DNA of 64,000 nucleotides from an uncultured Collinsella sp. (GCA_938005465.1 CALLNU010000033.1:62001-126000); one strand, 5' to 3'; counted from the first letter of the stretch, positions 50,750 through 60,130 are shown. Notes: generated from the letters alone by a model not told the origin. Numbers and translations: made by a program.

Positions 50750-51889
50750 ATGGAACTCGATAACCAACAGCTCAAGCGACTGCGTGAACGCCATCACCGG
50801 CGCCACGGCATCCGCCCCGCTCATAGCGAAGCCATGGAAAACATCACCCGCTTCCTCAAGCGCGCATTCAACATTCGCGAGGGTCGCGCGCCCTACCACG
50901 TAATTCGCAAGCGTTTTGTAAACGGGGCGCGTCTGACTGGCTCCCACCTATGCATCCTGATTATTGCCATGCTTATCGCGAGCATCGGCCTCGATATCGA
51001 CTCGGACATTGCCATCGTGGGCGCCATGCTCATCTGCCCGCTCATGGGCTCGGTCCTTGCCATGGCATACGGTATTGCCACGCTCGACCGCGAGATTACC
51101 GTCGAAGCCGTCGCCAGCCTTGCGCTGCAGATGGCCTTTTGCCTGGTCACGTCCACGCTGTACTTTAAGCTCTCGCCCCTTGGCACCACCACGGCCGCCA
51201 TCATCGACAACTCGACACCCACCGTCTGGGACCTTACCGTCGCACTCGCAGGCGGCTTTGCAGGCGGGCTGGGCAACTCGCGCGACCAGGAACCCGCCAC
51301 GCTCATCGCCGGCGTGGCCGTGGCGACCGCGCTCATGCCGCCTCTGTGTGCGGCGGGCTATGGCATCGCCATCGCAAGCGGGTCGCTGTTTCTCTCGGCG
51401 CTTTACGAGTTTGGCATCAACGTGGTCTTTATCGCACTCGCGGCCGAAGCCGTATTACTTATCTTGCGCGTGCCGCTCAAGCGCGACCTCAACGGCGACG
51501 GCATTGTAACCGCCGAAGAAGATGCCGAGGTCGACGAGCTATCGCGCAAGGTGCGCCGCCGCATCATTGTGGGTACGGTAGTCTTTGCCATCCCCTGCAT
51601 CGTTATGACGGCGGGGTCTATTGGCTCGGCGCAGACCGGCGTGCAGGACGGCTACGGTGTCACCGAAACTACGCGCGAACTTGCCGCGGTGCTGCCGGGC
51701 TTTAAAGATTACACCGTCGCCGTCGAGACCTCGGCTACCGAAGGCGAGGAGGAAGGCATCGTCGAGCGTGAGATTGTCGCCCATGTGACAACGAGCGAGG
51801 CGCTCGGAACGCACGACCGCCACGTCGCCCGCAAGCTCATCGACCTCAACGTGCCCGAACTCGATCGCGTGGAGTTCGATGTGAAGTGA
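50750..51889 (+). CDS. DUF389 membrane protein with an EF-hand-like loop
   Basis: 379 residues from ATG 50750, which has GGAG and AGGTG upstream. DUF389 helices include SDIAIVGAMLICPLMGSVLA (near residue 85), VWDLTVALAGGFAGGLGN and TLIAGVAVATALMPPLCAAG, the family signature. Between the last helices lies DLNGDGIVTAEE (near residue 245), a complete 12-residue EF-hand calcium loop with D-x-N-x-D-G and terminal Glu. A periplasmic-type C-terminal domain follows. Function of the family is unknown; calcium binding is inferred. Confidence 0.85.
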   Translation: MELDNQQLKRLRERHHRRHGIRPAHSEAMENITRFLKRAFNIREGRAPYHVIRKRFVNGARLTGSHLCILIIAMLIASIGLDIDSDIAIVGAMLICPLMGSVLAMAYGIATLDREITVEAVASLALQMAFCLVTSTLYFKLSPLGTTTAAIIDNSTPTVWDLTVALAGGFAGGLGNSRDQEPATLIAGVAVATALMPPLCAAGYGIAIASGSLFLSALYEFGINVVFIALAAEAVLLILRVPLKRDLNGDGIVTAEEDAEVDELSRKVRRRIIVGTVVFAIPCIVMTAGSIGSAQTGVQDGYGVTETTRELAAVLPGFKDYTVAVETSATEGEEEGIVEREIVAHVTTSEALGTHDRHVARKLIDLNVPELDRVEFDVK

Positions 51890-51964
51890 TGCAGAGCGCG
51901 GGATGAATGCTCGCACGGACGCAAGTTACGACGAGGCGCAGGCGCGATACGGACACGAGCAAAT

Positions 51965-52006
51965 AGCGGGGTGCAGTTCACACCCGCGCCCCGCTCGCTT
52001 TTTTAT
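51965..52006 (+). terminator. Terminator of the DUF389 gene
   Basis: AGCGGGG (51965-51971) pairs with CCCCGCT (51989-51995), followed by CGCTTTTTTATT. It also lies against the converging gene at 52016. Confidence 0.8.
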
Positions 52007-52015
52007 TGCCGTGAA

Positions 52016-52465
52016 TCAACTGTCCGAATCGACCTCGCCAGACTCCACCGTAAACGCCGAATCGGTGCTCACAAGATAAAATCGGGTCACCTTAGTATTT
52101 CTAATTAGGTAAATCTGCCCTTGATTGCGTCGGCGCGATATATATGCAACGTGAACCGTGCCGAACTCTTCGCCGTTTTCCTTCTTTAATACCAGGATAT
52201 TGGGATCGTCCGTACGCTTAAACTGCCCGTCAACGCAGCTGCCTTCTTTGTCGACCAGTTGCCACCGATGGTTATCCTCTTCAAGAAAGGCCAGGGTTTC
52301 CAGACTCGTCTTGTCGTCCCGATAGTAACCGTCAATGGCAAACCCTTCGGAAGCGCATTCCTGCATATAGGACGTTTCTCGGCTTATAGCAAACAGCCCT
52401 GTAGCGCCCAGGAGCACAGTCAGGCAGACCACTGCAAGGGTTATCGAAATAGCACGGCGACCCAT
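52016..52465 (-). CDS. Hypothetical membrane-anchored protein
   Basis: 149 residues. A single N-terminal helix (ISITLAVVCLTVLLGATGLF) anchors it; there is no lipobox. The rest is a beta-rich exported domain (IDGYYRDDKTSLETLAFLEE, WQLVDKEGSCVDGQFKRTDD, RNTKVTRFYLVSTDSAFTVE) with two cysteines that could pair. No family is recognised. It converges on the DUF389 gene. Confidence 0.6.
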   Translation of the reverse strand: MGRRAISITLAVVCLTVLLGATGLFAISRETSYMQECASEGFAIDGYYRDDKTSLETLAFLEEDNHRWQLVDKEGSCVDGQFKRTDDPNILVLKKENGEEFGTVHVAYISRRRNQGQIYLIRNTKVTRFYLVSTDSAFTVESGEVDSDS

Positions 52466-52533
52466 GTTAGCGCAACCGATAGTTGTTTAACGGAGCGTGA
52501 AACATACCTGGAACCTCCGATATTAGGGGGAAC

Positions 52534-52586
52534 GTCGCCAGCAGGCTGGCGACAGCCATATGTTTCTAACATCAAACCATATGGCT
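52534..52586. repeat. Two adjacent hairpins downstream of the arylsulfotransferase remnant
   Basis: GTCGCCAGC/GCTGGCGAC (52534-52553) and AGCCATATG/CATATGGCT (52554-52586) lie side by side. Neither carries a T-run. They occupy the gap of 190 bases before the hypothetical gene. Confidence 0.55.
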
Positions 52587-52655
52587 GCCATTCGCGGAGG
52601 GGGCATCGGCGAACGGCGTGTTTTCATACTCCATTGGTCAAACCTAAGCGCAGCG

Positions 52656-53156
52656 CTACAGCTCGTACTTGTACACGCGGTAGATGTACTTCTCGGCTTC
52701 CATTTCGTAGGCGGCGATGGGCAGTCCGTAGCGATCGTACTCGGCAAAGGTCTTGGCCTGGCCCGATGCCACGAGCATACTATTCGAATCGCCGACGCGC
52801 TGCGCACTGCTAACGTAGCGCGAGAACGGCACCGCGATCTGGTCTTCGAGCTCGTAGGTGCGCGCCGTCTCGTCCACTGTAAAGATGCGCCCAAACGAAT
52901 GCGTGCCCTTGTTGTAGTCAGTCACCACCGCGGCGCCCAGCTGGCCCCAGTCGAACTTGGGATAGCTTTCGGCCGCACCAAAGTTGTTGTCGTATAACAG
53001 CACTTGGTAGCGACCGGTCGTTCCCGTGTCAGAACTCGGCAGATAGGTCACACTGTGTTGACCCGCGTTGAGCGAAAAATCGCCCTGGGCCTGCAATAAC
53101 TTGTCTTCAAAGCCCGAGCCAGCCCATTGCCACTCCTTTCTATTTCTGGGTCCATC
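52656..53156 (-). pseudogene. C-terminal remnant of an arylsulfotransferase (AssT-like)
   Basis: The frame reads GQHSVTYLPSSDTGTTGRYQ, VLLYDNNFGAAESYPKFDWG, ARTYELEDQIAVPFSRYVSS and SNSMLVASGQAKTFAEYDRY. These match the end of beta-propeller arylsulfotransferases. The only ATG (53096) lacks a ribosome site, and similarity-like coding continues upstream of it in the same frame (KEWQWAGSGFEDKLLQ) as far as a stop at 53156. Most of a ~600-residue protein is therefore missing. Such enzymes move sulfate between phenols in gut bacteria. Confidence 0.6.
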
Positions 53157-53213
53157 TTCTCACTGCTGGCGGCCGAAAATGATCCGTTTTCCTCCGACCC
53201 CGAGGGATCGTTC

Positions 53214-54173
53214 TTAGTACTTGAAGAAGCCCTCGCCCGAGCTTTCGCCCAGCTTGCCTTCGTCGAGCATTTTCTTGAGAACGGAGACCATGGCCTTAAA
53301 GTTGTAGGGCATCATCATCTTCTTGAGCAGCGGGCTCACCAGGCCCGGCACCTTCTGATACTGCATGACGATGTTGTACGCCGTCTGGATGCCCACGGTG
53401 TCGAATACGCGGAACGGGCCCTTGGGCGCGCCAGTGCCGCGCGTCCATGCGAGGTCGATGCTCTTGGGGTCACTCACGCCCGAGACATACAGGTCAAGGC
53501 CCGAGAGCAGCCACGGCACCAGCATGGAGTTGAGCAGGTAGCCGTTCTTTTCCTTGTTGACGGGCAGAGCAAGCATGCGGATGTCGTTGGCGAAGTCGAC
53601 GAGCTCGTCGAAGTAGCGCTTGTCGGTTTGGTCCTGTGCCATGACCTCGGTCATGTTGTTCTTCCAGATGGAATTGGCAAAGTGCAGCGACAGATACTTC
53701 TCGGGGCGGCCGGTGTACTTGGCAAAGGTGCTCGGCAGCAGCGTGGAGGAGTTCGTCACGATGACAGTCTTTTGCGGGAGAACCGGGGCGAGCTTCTTGT
53801 AGAAGTCGGTCTTTGCCTGGGTGTCCTCAGCCATAGACTCGATGACCAGGTCGGCGTCGGCCACCGCCTTGGCAAGATCGAGCTCAAGCTTGAGTGTAGA
53901 GTAGGCACGCTCGACGGCGGCGAGTGCCACTTCCTTGTCGAAGGGTTGGCCGCTATCGGCGATACCGGCGCACCACTCACCCGTGCCATCCGCCATGCCC
54001 TCGATAGCCGCGATGTACTCCTCGCGCACATGATCGATCTTGGGCTGGGTGCGGCCGATGCTGCCCTCGCTGCGCAGCCAAATCGTCACATCGAAGCCGC
54101 AGTAGGCAGCCTGAAAGGCAATCTGGCTTCCCAACACGCCGCCGCCGGCAACACAAACGGTCTTGTAGCTCAT
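53214..54173 (-). CDS. 3-hydroxyacyl-CoA dehydrogenase family protein
   Basis: 319 residues. The NAD-binding motif VCVAGGGVLGSQIAFQAAYC is at the start. The catalytic region has IVTNSSTLLPSTFAKYTGRP near residue 135 and YLSLHFANSIWKNNMTEVMA with the active-site His. The C-terminal dimer domain has KEKNGYLLNSMLVPWLLSGL and KLGESSGEGFFKY. It probably oxidises 3-hydroxybutyryl-CoA or a similar thioester. The next gene upstream is the activase of an acyl-CoA dehydratase type, so both could act on CoA thioesters in fermentation; this is inference. Confidence 0.88.
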   Translation of the reverse strand: MSYKTVCVAGGGVLGSQIAFQAAYCGFDVTIWLRSEGSIGRTQPKIDHVREEYIAAIEGMADGTGEWCAGIADSGQPFDKEVALAAVERAYSTLKLELDLAKAVADADLVIESMAEDTQAKTDFYKKLAPVLPQKTVIVTNSSTLLPSTFAKYTGRPEKYLSLHFANSIWKNNMTEVMAQDQTDKRYFDELVDFANDIRMLALPVNKEKNGYLLNSMLVPWLLSGLDLYVSGVSDPKSIDLAWTRGTGAPKGPFRVFDTVGIQTAYNIVMQYQKVPGLVSPLLKKMMMPYNFKAMVSVLKKMLDEGKLGESSGEGFFKY

Positions 54174-54299
54174 AGGAACAGTCCTCTCTTACGTAATTCC
54201 ATAGATGTGTATTTATTCAACCGTAAGGAGGCCGCGAGCCGGGGGTGGGTTCTATAAACGGACGGTAATTTGCGGCGAACGGCTACATCTGTTCATTAT

Positions 54300-54530
54300 C
54301 TCAGGGTTCCGAGGGCGATTTTTTGTGCCACCGAGACGTCGTTTGCGGAAGTATGCGGCAAATTCCGGAACCCTTGAGCACCCCCCCCCCGATTTTCCGC
54401 CAATAAAACCGCAGGTACAGGGCTTGGACATATTCGGTGTGCTCGGTCTATTCAGATTTTGCCGCATACTTCCGAAATCTGAGTTCGCAAAGGGTGATAG
54501 TCGGGGCGTTTACGCAACATATGTCCAAGC
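54300..54530. ncRNA. Structured intergenic element with interlocking inverted repeats and a C10 tract
   Basis: Three perfect or near-perfect pairings overlap: 54300-54311 with 54366-54378 (CTCAGGGTTCCG), 54346-54362 with 54458-54474 (17 bp, CGGAAGTATGCGGCAAA), and 54422-54433 with 54519-54530 (GCTTGGACATAT). The second and third interlock, as in a pseudoknot. A run of ten C lies at 54381-54390. The word TTACGCAACATATGTCCA (54510-54527) recurs at 18982. No ORF is credible in the 420-base gap. It could be a non-coding RNA, a 3'-UTR structure or a mobile repeat. Confidence 0.5.
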
Positions 54531-54595
54531 AAAAACGGGTGGTAGCCGGTACGGCCACCACCCGTTTGTCTCATATCCAGCCCATAGCAGGCCAG

Positions 54596-57500
54596 CTACT
54601 TCTTAATGCCGCGTCCCAGGCGCTCAGCGACCGACGCCACGGCGCTCTCATCGACCGAACCGCAGCTCACGCAGCCGTCGTGGGCACGCATCTGGCCGGT
54701 GACCTCATCCATCGCGAGCGGCGCCACCTTCTCGAGCTTAAAGCCCTTACCGGCGCGCATGTTTTCCTTGGCCACGCTGATCATGAGCTTAATACGGTTG
54801 AGCTGGTTGACCTCGGACGCGCCGGGGTCGTAGTCCACCGCGACGATATTGCTCTCGGGGTGCTGACGGCGCAGTTCCTTAATCACGGCCTTGCCCACCA
54901 CGTGGTTGGGCAGGCACGCGAAGGGCTGCGTGCAGATGATGTTGGGCGCACCGTGGTCGATCAGGTCGAGCATCTCGGCCGTGAGCAGCCAGCCTTCGCC
55001 CATGTTGTTGCACACCGAAAGCACCGTACGAGCCTTGTCCGCCATGGTGCCAATGCGCTCGGGCGCCTCGAAGCGGCGGGACTTTTCGAGCATCTCCTCC
55101 ACCGGCGTGCGCATCCAGTCCACCAGCTTAATGAGCGCCTGCATGCTAGCGCGCGCCGTGGCAGAGCTTCCCAGCTCGTCTTTTTGAAGCTCGGCGTTGC
55201 TCATGGAGTACAGGAAGAAGTCGAGCAGGCCCGGTACCACGGCCTCGCAGCCCTCGCGCTCAATGACATCGACCACGTGGTTGTTGGCCGTGGGATGGAA
55301 CTTGACCAGGATCTCGCCAACCACGCCCACGCGCGGCTTGGTACCCTCGCCCACAAGCGGCATGGTGTCGAACGCGCGGATGGCCTCGCGGCACAACTTG
55401 GTGTAGTTGTGCCTGTTGAACTTAGGCGCCAGCTTGCGGGCGCGCGCCATGTACTCCTCGTAGAGTGCGTTGGCGGCACCGGGCGTGGCCTCGTACGGGC
55501 GGCAACGATAGAGCATCTGCATCATGACGTCACCAAAGAGCACTGCGTAGACTGCCTGCTTAAGCAGTGCCGGCGTAATCTTAAAGCCGGGGTTGTCCTC
55601 ACCGAGCGCCACGGCCGAAAGCGAGATCACCGGGATCTCGGGGTGGCCGCTCTCGCGCAGGGCCTTGCGGATGAGTGCGATGTAGTTGGTGGCACGGCAG
55701 CCGCCGCCGGTCTGGCTGATAACCACGGCCGTCTTGGACAGGTCGTACCGACCGCTCTCGATGGCCTCCATAATCTGGCCCGTCACCAGGATCGACGGAT
55801 AGCAAATGTCATTGTTCACGTAGCGCAGGCCAGCCTCGACGGCATCGTGGTCGGTCGAGGGCAGCAGCTCCAAGTTGTAGCCGGCACCGCGGAACACCTC
55901 TTTGACCAGGTCAAAGTGAATCGGCGCCATCTGCGGGCACAGGATGGTGTAGCCCTCCTCGCGCATCTGCTCGGTAAAGGGCACCTTGGGCCACGCGGTC
56001 GAAGCACTCTCACGCTGCGCCTCAAACGTGTACTTGCGGCTCGCGAACGCGGGGGCATCCGTGGAGGGCGCCACCGGCGCGGCATCGCCTTGCTCGTAGG
56101 CCTCGCCCGCGGCCGTGGCATCGGCCAGGCGCTCGGCCTCCTGGTCCTTGAGCGCTGCCATGAGCGAGCGGATGCGGATGCGCGCGGCACCCAGGTTAGA
56201 CACCTCGTCGATCTTAAGCACGGTGTAGATCTTGCCGCTGGCTTCCAGAATCTCCTGCACCTGATCGGTGGTCAGAGCGTCCAGGCCGCAGCCGAAGGAA
56301 TTGAGCTGGATCAGGTCCAGGTCGTTGCGCATCGTCACAAAACGGGCGACGGCGTACAGGCGGCTGTGGTACATCCACTGGTCGACGACGCGAATCGGAC
56401 GCTCGGGCTTTACCAGATGCGCAAGCGAATCCTCGGTAAAGACCGCAAAGCCAAAGCTCGAGATAAGTTCGGGCAGGGCGTGGTTGATCTCGGGGTCGTT
56501 ATGGTAGGGACGACCGGCGAGCACGATGCCGTGACCGCCATGGTCCTCGACCCACTTAAGAGCCTCCTCGCCCATGGTCTGGATATCCTCGTGGAAACGC
56601 GCATCGGCCTCAAAAGCAGCGTTGACGGCGGCATCGACCTCGGAGCGCGTGATCTTGGGACCGCGCGCGCGACCGCGACCGGCCTCAGCATCGGCCACAC
56701 GGTCGACGGCGAGCACCTGGTACAGACGGCGCTTAAGCTCGGTCTTATCGTGATACGGCACAAACGGGTACAGGAACTCGATGTTCTGCTCGCGAATCTC
56801 GTCGATATTGAGCGCCAGCGCCGTGGGGTAGCTCATGACGATGGGGCAGTTATAGCAGTTGCCAGCCGTCGGATCCTCCTTGCGCTCCCAGCGCACGCAC
56901 GGCATCCAAATGAAGTCGACATCGCGGTCGATGAGGTTCATCACGTGGCCGTGGCTCATCTTGGCCGGATAGCACACGCTCTCGGACGGCATGGACTCGA
57001 TGCCCGCCTGGTAGGTCTTCTTGCTCGACTGGTCGGACAGCTGCACGCTAAAGCCCAGGCGCGTAAAGAACGCGTGCCAGAAGGGGTAGTTCTCGTACAT
57101 GTTGAGCGCGCGCGGGATGCCGACGGTGCCGCGCGGGGCCTCGTCGGGGCTCAGCACCTCGCGGTTAAAGAGCAGCTCGTTTTTCTTTTTGAAGAGGTTG
57201 GGGGCCTCGGTCTTCTGCTTTTTGTGGCCGGCGCCCTTCTCGCAGCGGTTGCCGGTAATGAAGCGCCTGCCGCCGCCAAAGTCGTTAACGGTAAGCTGGC
57301 AGTTGTTGGAGCAGCGACCGCAGCGGACATGCTTTTGCGTCACGGTGAGGTGCGCGATGTCCTCGGCAGAAAGAATGGTCGAGGTGCCGTCGGCACCGGC
57401 GCGATCGCGGGCGAGCAGGGCCGCACCGTAGGCGCCCATGCAGCCGGCGATGTCGGGGCGCACGGCATGCACGCCGGTGAGCTGCTCAAACGCGCGCAGC

Positions 57501-59377
57501 GTGGCGTCGGACATAAAGGTGCCGCCCTGGACGATCACCTGGTTGCCGATCTCCTTGGGGTCGCGCAGCTTAATGACCTTGAATAGGGCATTCTTGATGA
57601 CGGAATAGGACAGGCCGGCCGCGATGTCGCCCACCGTGGCGCCTTCCTTTTGCGCCTGTTTGACGCGCGAGTTCATAAAGACCGTGCAGCGACTGCCCAA
57701 ATCGACCGGGGCCTTGGCATGGATGGCGGCATCGGCGAACGCACGCACGTCCATGTTCATAGAGACGGCGAAGCTCTCGATAAAGCTACCGCAACCCGAC
57801 GAGCAGGCCTCGTTGAGCATGATGTGCTCGATGACGCCGTCCTTGACGCGTAGGCACTTCATGTCCTGGCCGCCGATGTCCAGAATGAACTCGACGCCGG
57901 GCAGGAACGCCTTGGCGCCGCGCAGGTGCGCGACGGTCTCGATCTCGCCGGAGTCGGCCTTGAGGGCCTCGATGAGCAATGCCTCGCCGTAGCCCGTGGT
58001 GGTCACGTGGCCAATGGTGCAGCCGGCGGGAATGTGGTTGTAGAAATCGGCCATGATGACCTTGGCCGTGCCCAGGATGTCACCGTTGTTGTTGCCGTAC
58101 CAGGTGTGCAACAGCTGGCCGTCCTCGCCCACGAGCGCGGCCTTCATGGTGGTGGAACCGGCGTCGATACCGATGAACACGCGGCCGGTGTAGCCGTCGA
58201 GCTTACCCTTGGGGACGACCTCGGTGTCGTGGCGGCCCTTGAACTCGGCAAAATCCTCGTCGGTGGCAAAGAGCGGATCCAGGCGCTCGACCTCGGCACC
58301 CTGCGTGTCACCCAAGCTGTCGATGGCCTCGATGAGCTGCGGGAACGTGCTGAGCTTGTTGGACTCGTGCGCCATGGCGGCGCCGCTCGCCACAAACAGG
58401 TGAGCGTTTTGGGGCACAATGCGGTGCTCTTCGTCCAGGTTGAGCGTGAGGTAGAAGCGGTGGCGCAGCTCGGAGAGGTACTGCAGCGGGCCGCCCAGGA
58501 AGGCGACGTTGCCGCGAATGGGACGGCCGCACGCCAGGCCCGAGATGGTCTGGGTCACGACGGCTTGGAAGATGGAGGCCGCCACGTCCTCGGGGCGGGC
58601 GCCCTCGTTGAGCAGCGGCTGGACGTCGGTCTTGGCAAAAACGCCGCAGCGGCTGGCGATGGGATAGATGGTGGTGGCGTTGGCCGCGAGTTCGTTAAGG
58701 CCGCTGGCGTCGGTGTGCAGCAGGGTTGCCATCTGGTCGATGAACGCGCCCGTACCGCCGGCACAGGTGCCGTTCATGCGCTGCTCGATGCCGTTGTCGA
58801 AGTAGATGATCTTGGCGTCCTCGCCGCCCAGCTCGATGGCGACATCGGTGGCCGGGATGAGGGTCTCGACAGCGCGCTTGCTGGCGATGACCTCCTGGAC
58901 AAACTCCAGGTCGAGCCACTGGGACAGCAGCAGGCCGCCCGAGCCGGTAATGGCGCAGGTCATCTGGGCCGTCGGCAGCACGGTCGCAGCGCCCTCGAAC
59001 AGGTCGCGGGCGCAGGCGCGGACGTCGGTGTGGTGGCGCTGGTACTTGGCGTAGACGATCTGGTTGTCGTCGTTGAGGACGGCAAGTTTAACGGTGGTGG
59101 AGCCCACGTCGATGCCCAGGTGCAGGTTGCCGCGGGCGTTCTCGGGGTTGAAGATCGCGCCTTCGGGGGCCTGGCCGGCGGCTACGGGCTCGGTGGCGGT
59201 GGCGGGCTCGCTAGCGACGGACGTCTCCCCTGCCGCGTTCTTGGCATCGGCAACTGCCTCGGCAACTTTCTCGGCAGCCGCGGTCGCGGCCTTCTGCGCG
59301 GCGTCCACCACGGCGGGCGCGGCCTCGCGTGCAGCAGCGACCATGCGGTCCTTGATGCCCTCGACGAGTTTGCTCAT
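54596..59377 (-). CDS. Giant 2-hydroxyacyl-CoA dehydratase activase-like protein (two ASKHA domains, DUF2229, HgdB-like end)
   Basis: 1,593 residues. An Ala-rich helical start (~80 residues) leads to ATPase module 1 (LGIDVGSTTVKLAVL, AIELGGEDAKIIYF, MNGTCAGGTGAFIDQM) and module 2 near residue 395 (GIDAGSTTMKAALVGEDG, DIGGQDMKCLRV, NEACSSGCGSFIESF). The cysteine cluster CGRCSNNCQLTV follows. DUF2229 comes next (VGIPRALNMYENYPFWHAFF, ESVCYPAKMSHGHVMNLIDR, FGCGLDALTTDQVQEILEAS). The end is HgdB-like (NDICYPSILVTGQIMEAI) with a final CVSCG. It may couple ATP hydrolysis to low-potential electron transfer within one chain. It forms an operon with the TetR gene 12 bases upstream. Confidence 0.88.
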   Translation of the reverse strand: MSKLVEGIKDRMVAAAREAAPAVVDAAQKAATAAAEKVAEAVADAKNAAGETSVASEPATATEPVAAGQAPEGAIFNPENARGNLHLGIDVGSTTVKLAVLNDDNQIVYAKYQRHHTDVRACARDLFEGAATVLPTAQMTCAITGSGGLLLSQWLDLEFVQEVIASKRAVETLIPATDVAIELGGEDAKIIYFDNGIEQRMNGTCAGGTGAFIDQMATLLHTDASGLNELAANATTIYPIASRCGVFAKTDVQPLLNEGARPEDVAASIFQAVVTQTISGLACGRPIRGNVAFLGGPLQYLSELRHRFYLTLNLDEEHRIVPQNAHLFVASGAAMAHESNKLSTFPQLIEAIDSLGDTQGAEVERLDPLFATDEDFAEFKGRHDTEVVPKGKLDGYTGRVFIGIDAGSTTMKAALVGEDGQLLHTWYGNNNGDILGTAKVIMADFYNHIPAGCTIGHVTTTGYGEALLIEALKADSGEIETVAHLRGAKAFLPGVEFILDIGGQDMKCLRVKDGVIEHIMLNEACSSGCGSFIESFAVSMNMDVRAFADAAIHAKAPVDLGSRCTVFMNSRVKQAQKEGATVGDIAAGLSYSVIKNALFKVIKLRDPKEIGNQVIVQGGTFMSDATLRAFEQLTGVHAVRPDIAGCMGAYGAALLARDRAGADGTSTILSAEDIAHLTVTQKHVRCGRCSNNCQLTVNDFGGGRRFITGNRCEKGAGHKKQKTEAPNLFKKKNELLFNREVLSPDEAPRGTVGIPRALNMYENYPFWHAFFTRLGFSVQLSDQSSKKTYQAGIESMPSESVCYPAKMSHGHVMNLIDRDVDFIWMPCVRWERKEDPTAGNCYNCPIVMSYPTALALNIDEIREQNIEFLYPFVPYHDKTELKRRLYQVLAVDRVADAEAGRGRARGPKITRSEVDAAVNAAFEADARFHEDIQTMGEEALKWVEDHGGHGIVLAGRPYHNDPEINHALPELISSFGFAVFTEDSLAHLVKPERPIRVVDQWMYHSRLYAVARFVTMRNDLDLIQLNSFGCGLDALTTDQVQEILEASGKIYTVLKIDEVSNLGAARIRIRSLMAALKDQEAERLADATAAGEAYEQGDAAPVAPSTDAPAFASRKYTFEAQRESASTAWPKVPFTEQMREEGYTILCPQMAPIHFDLVKEVFRGAGYNLELLPSTDHDAVEAGLRYVNNDICYPSILVTGQIMEAIESGRYDLSKTAVVISQTGGGCRATNYIALIRKALRESGHPEIPVISLSAVALGEDNPGFKITPALLKQAVYAVLFGDVMMQMLYRCRPYEATPGAANALYEEYMARARKLAPKFNRHNYTKLCREAIRAFDTMPLVGEGTKPRVGVVGEILVKFHPTANNHVVDVIEREGCEAVVPGLLDFFLYSMSNAELQKDELGSSATARASMQALIKLVDWMRTPVEEMLEKSRRFEAPERIGTMADKARTVLSVCNNMGEGWLLTAEMLDLIDHGAPNIICTQPFACLPNHVVGKAVIKELRRQHPESNIVAVDYDPGASEVNQLNRIKLMISVAKENMRAGKGFKLEKVAPLAMDEVTGQMRAHDGCVSCGSVDESAVASVAERLGRGIKK

Positions 59378-59388
59378 TGTCTCTCCTC

Positions 59389-60099
59389 TTAGTTGTTGGA
59401 CTCGACGGTTGCGGCGGTGTCGGCCGCGTCCTCGAGCTGCAGGTTCAATAGCTTCATGCCGTATTCCGGCACGTTGATATCGATGGGTTGGCCATACAGG
59501 TCACCAGGGCGCACAAAAGCGAGCACCGTCATAATGCGCGCCATGGCCTCGGGCGATTCGATGAGCCCACGCTCAAACCAGCGCTGAATCATGCCGACCT
59601 CGGCGCTCACGACGTAGGTGACGTAGTAGTCAAAGAACGTGCCCAGCGCCAGGCCCAAAATGCCCGTCTGCGCACGCGGCACCACGGCCTCACGAGCGGT
59701 GTCGATGATCCTTTTAATGAAGGCCTGGTCGCCGCCCGGACCCAGCAGCGCACCGATTAAGTCGCGGTTGGCCGCAAGATAACGCAGCAGCTCAACCGAA
59801 CCGGGCGCCGGCTCGAGCTCATCGATGTTGTGATAGAGGTCGGGCAGCTGAGCTGCGGTGATGAGCTCAATGCGCTCACGGATCTCGGCCAGCAAGCCAT
59901 CCTCGATTTGATTGATAAAGTCGGGAATATCGCGGTAGTGCGAATAGAACGTGCGGCGCGTAAGGCCGGCGCGCTCGGTGAGCGACGCGACATTAATGCG
60001 CGAAAGGTCGCCGCTTTCGGCAAGCTCGCTGGCAAGTGCCTGGCGAAGGGCACGCTGCGAGCGAAGGGACCGGCGATCGCATTTCTCGAGCTGGGACAA
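59389..60099 (-). CDS. TetR-family transcriptional regulator
   Basis: 236 residues. The N-terminal HTH reads LTERAGLTRRTFYSHY near residue 40; the remainder is an all-helical ligand domain (ELLRYLAANRDLIGALLGPG, AEVGMIQRWFERGLIESPEA), as in TetR_C proteins. AGGAGG lies before the ATG. It sits immediately upstream of the activase gene in the same direction. Two palindromes lie 30-70 bases before its start, so it probably represses its own operon. Confidence 0.9.
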   Translation of the reverse strand: MSQLEKCDRRSLRSQRALRQALASELAESGDLSRINVASLTERAGLTRRTFYSHYRDIPDFINQIEDGLLAEIRERIELITAAQLPDLYHNIDELEPAPGSVELLRYLAANRDLIGALLGPGGDQAFIKRIIDTAREAVVPRAQTGILGLALGTFFDYYVTYVVSAEVGMIQRWFERGLIESPEAMARIMTVLAFVRPGDLYGQPIDINVPEYGMKLLNLQLEDAADTAATVESNN

Positions 60100-60130
60100 G
60101 CGTCCTCCTTGTTACTCAACCTGTGCGCTA

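Noticed and set aside
54437..57586. 1,049-codon plus-strand ORF opposite the activase
   Set aside because: It is antisense to a clearly recognised gene, with no domain and no ribosome site.
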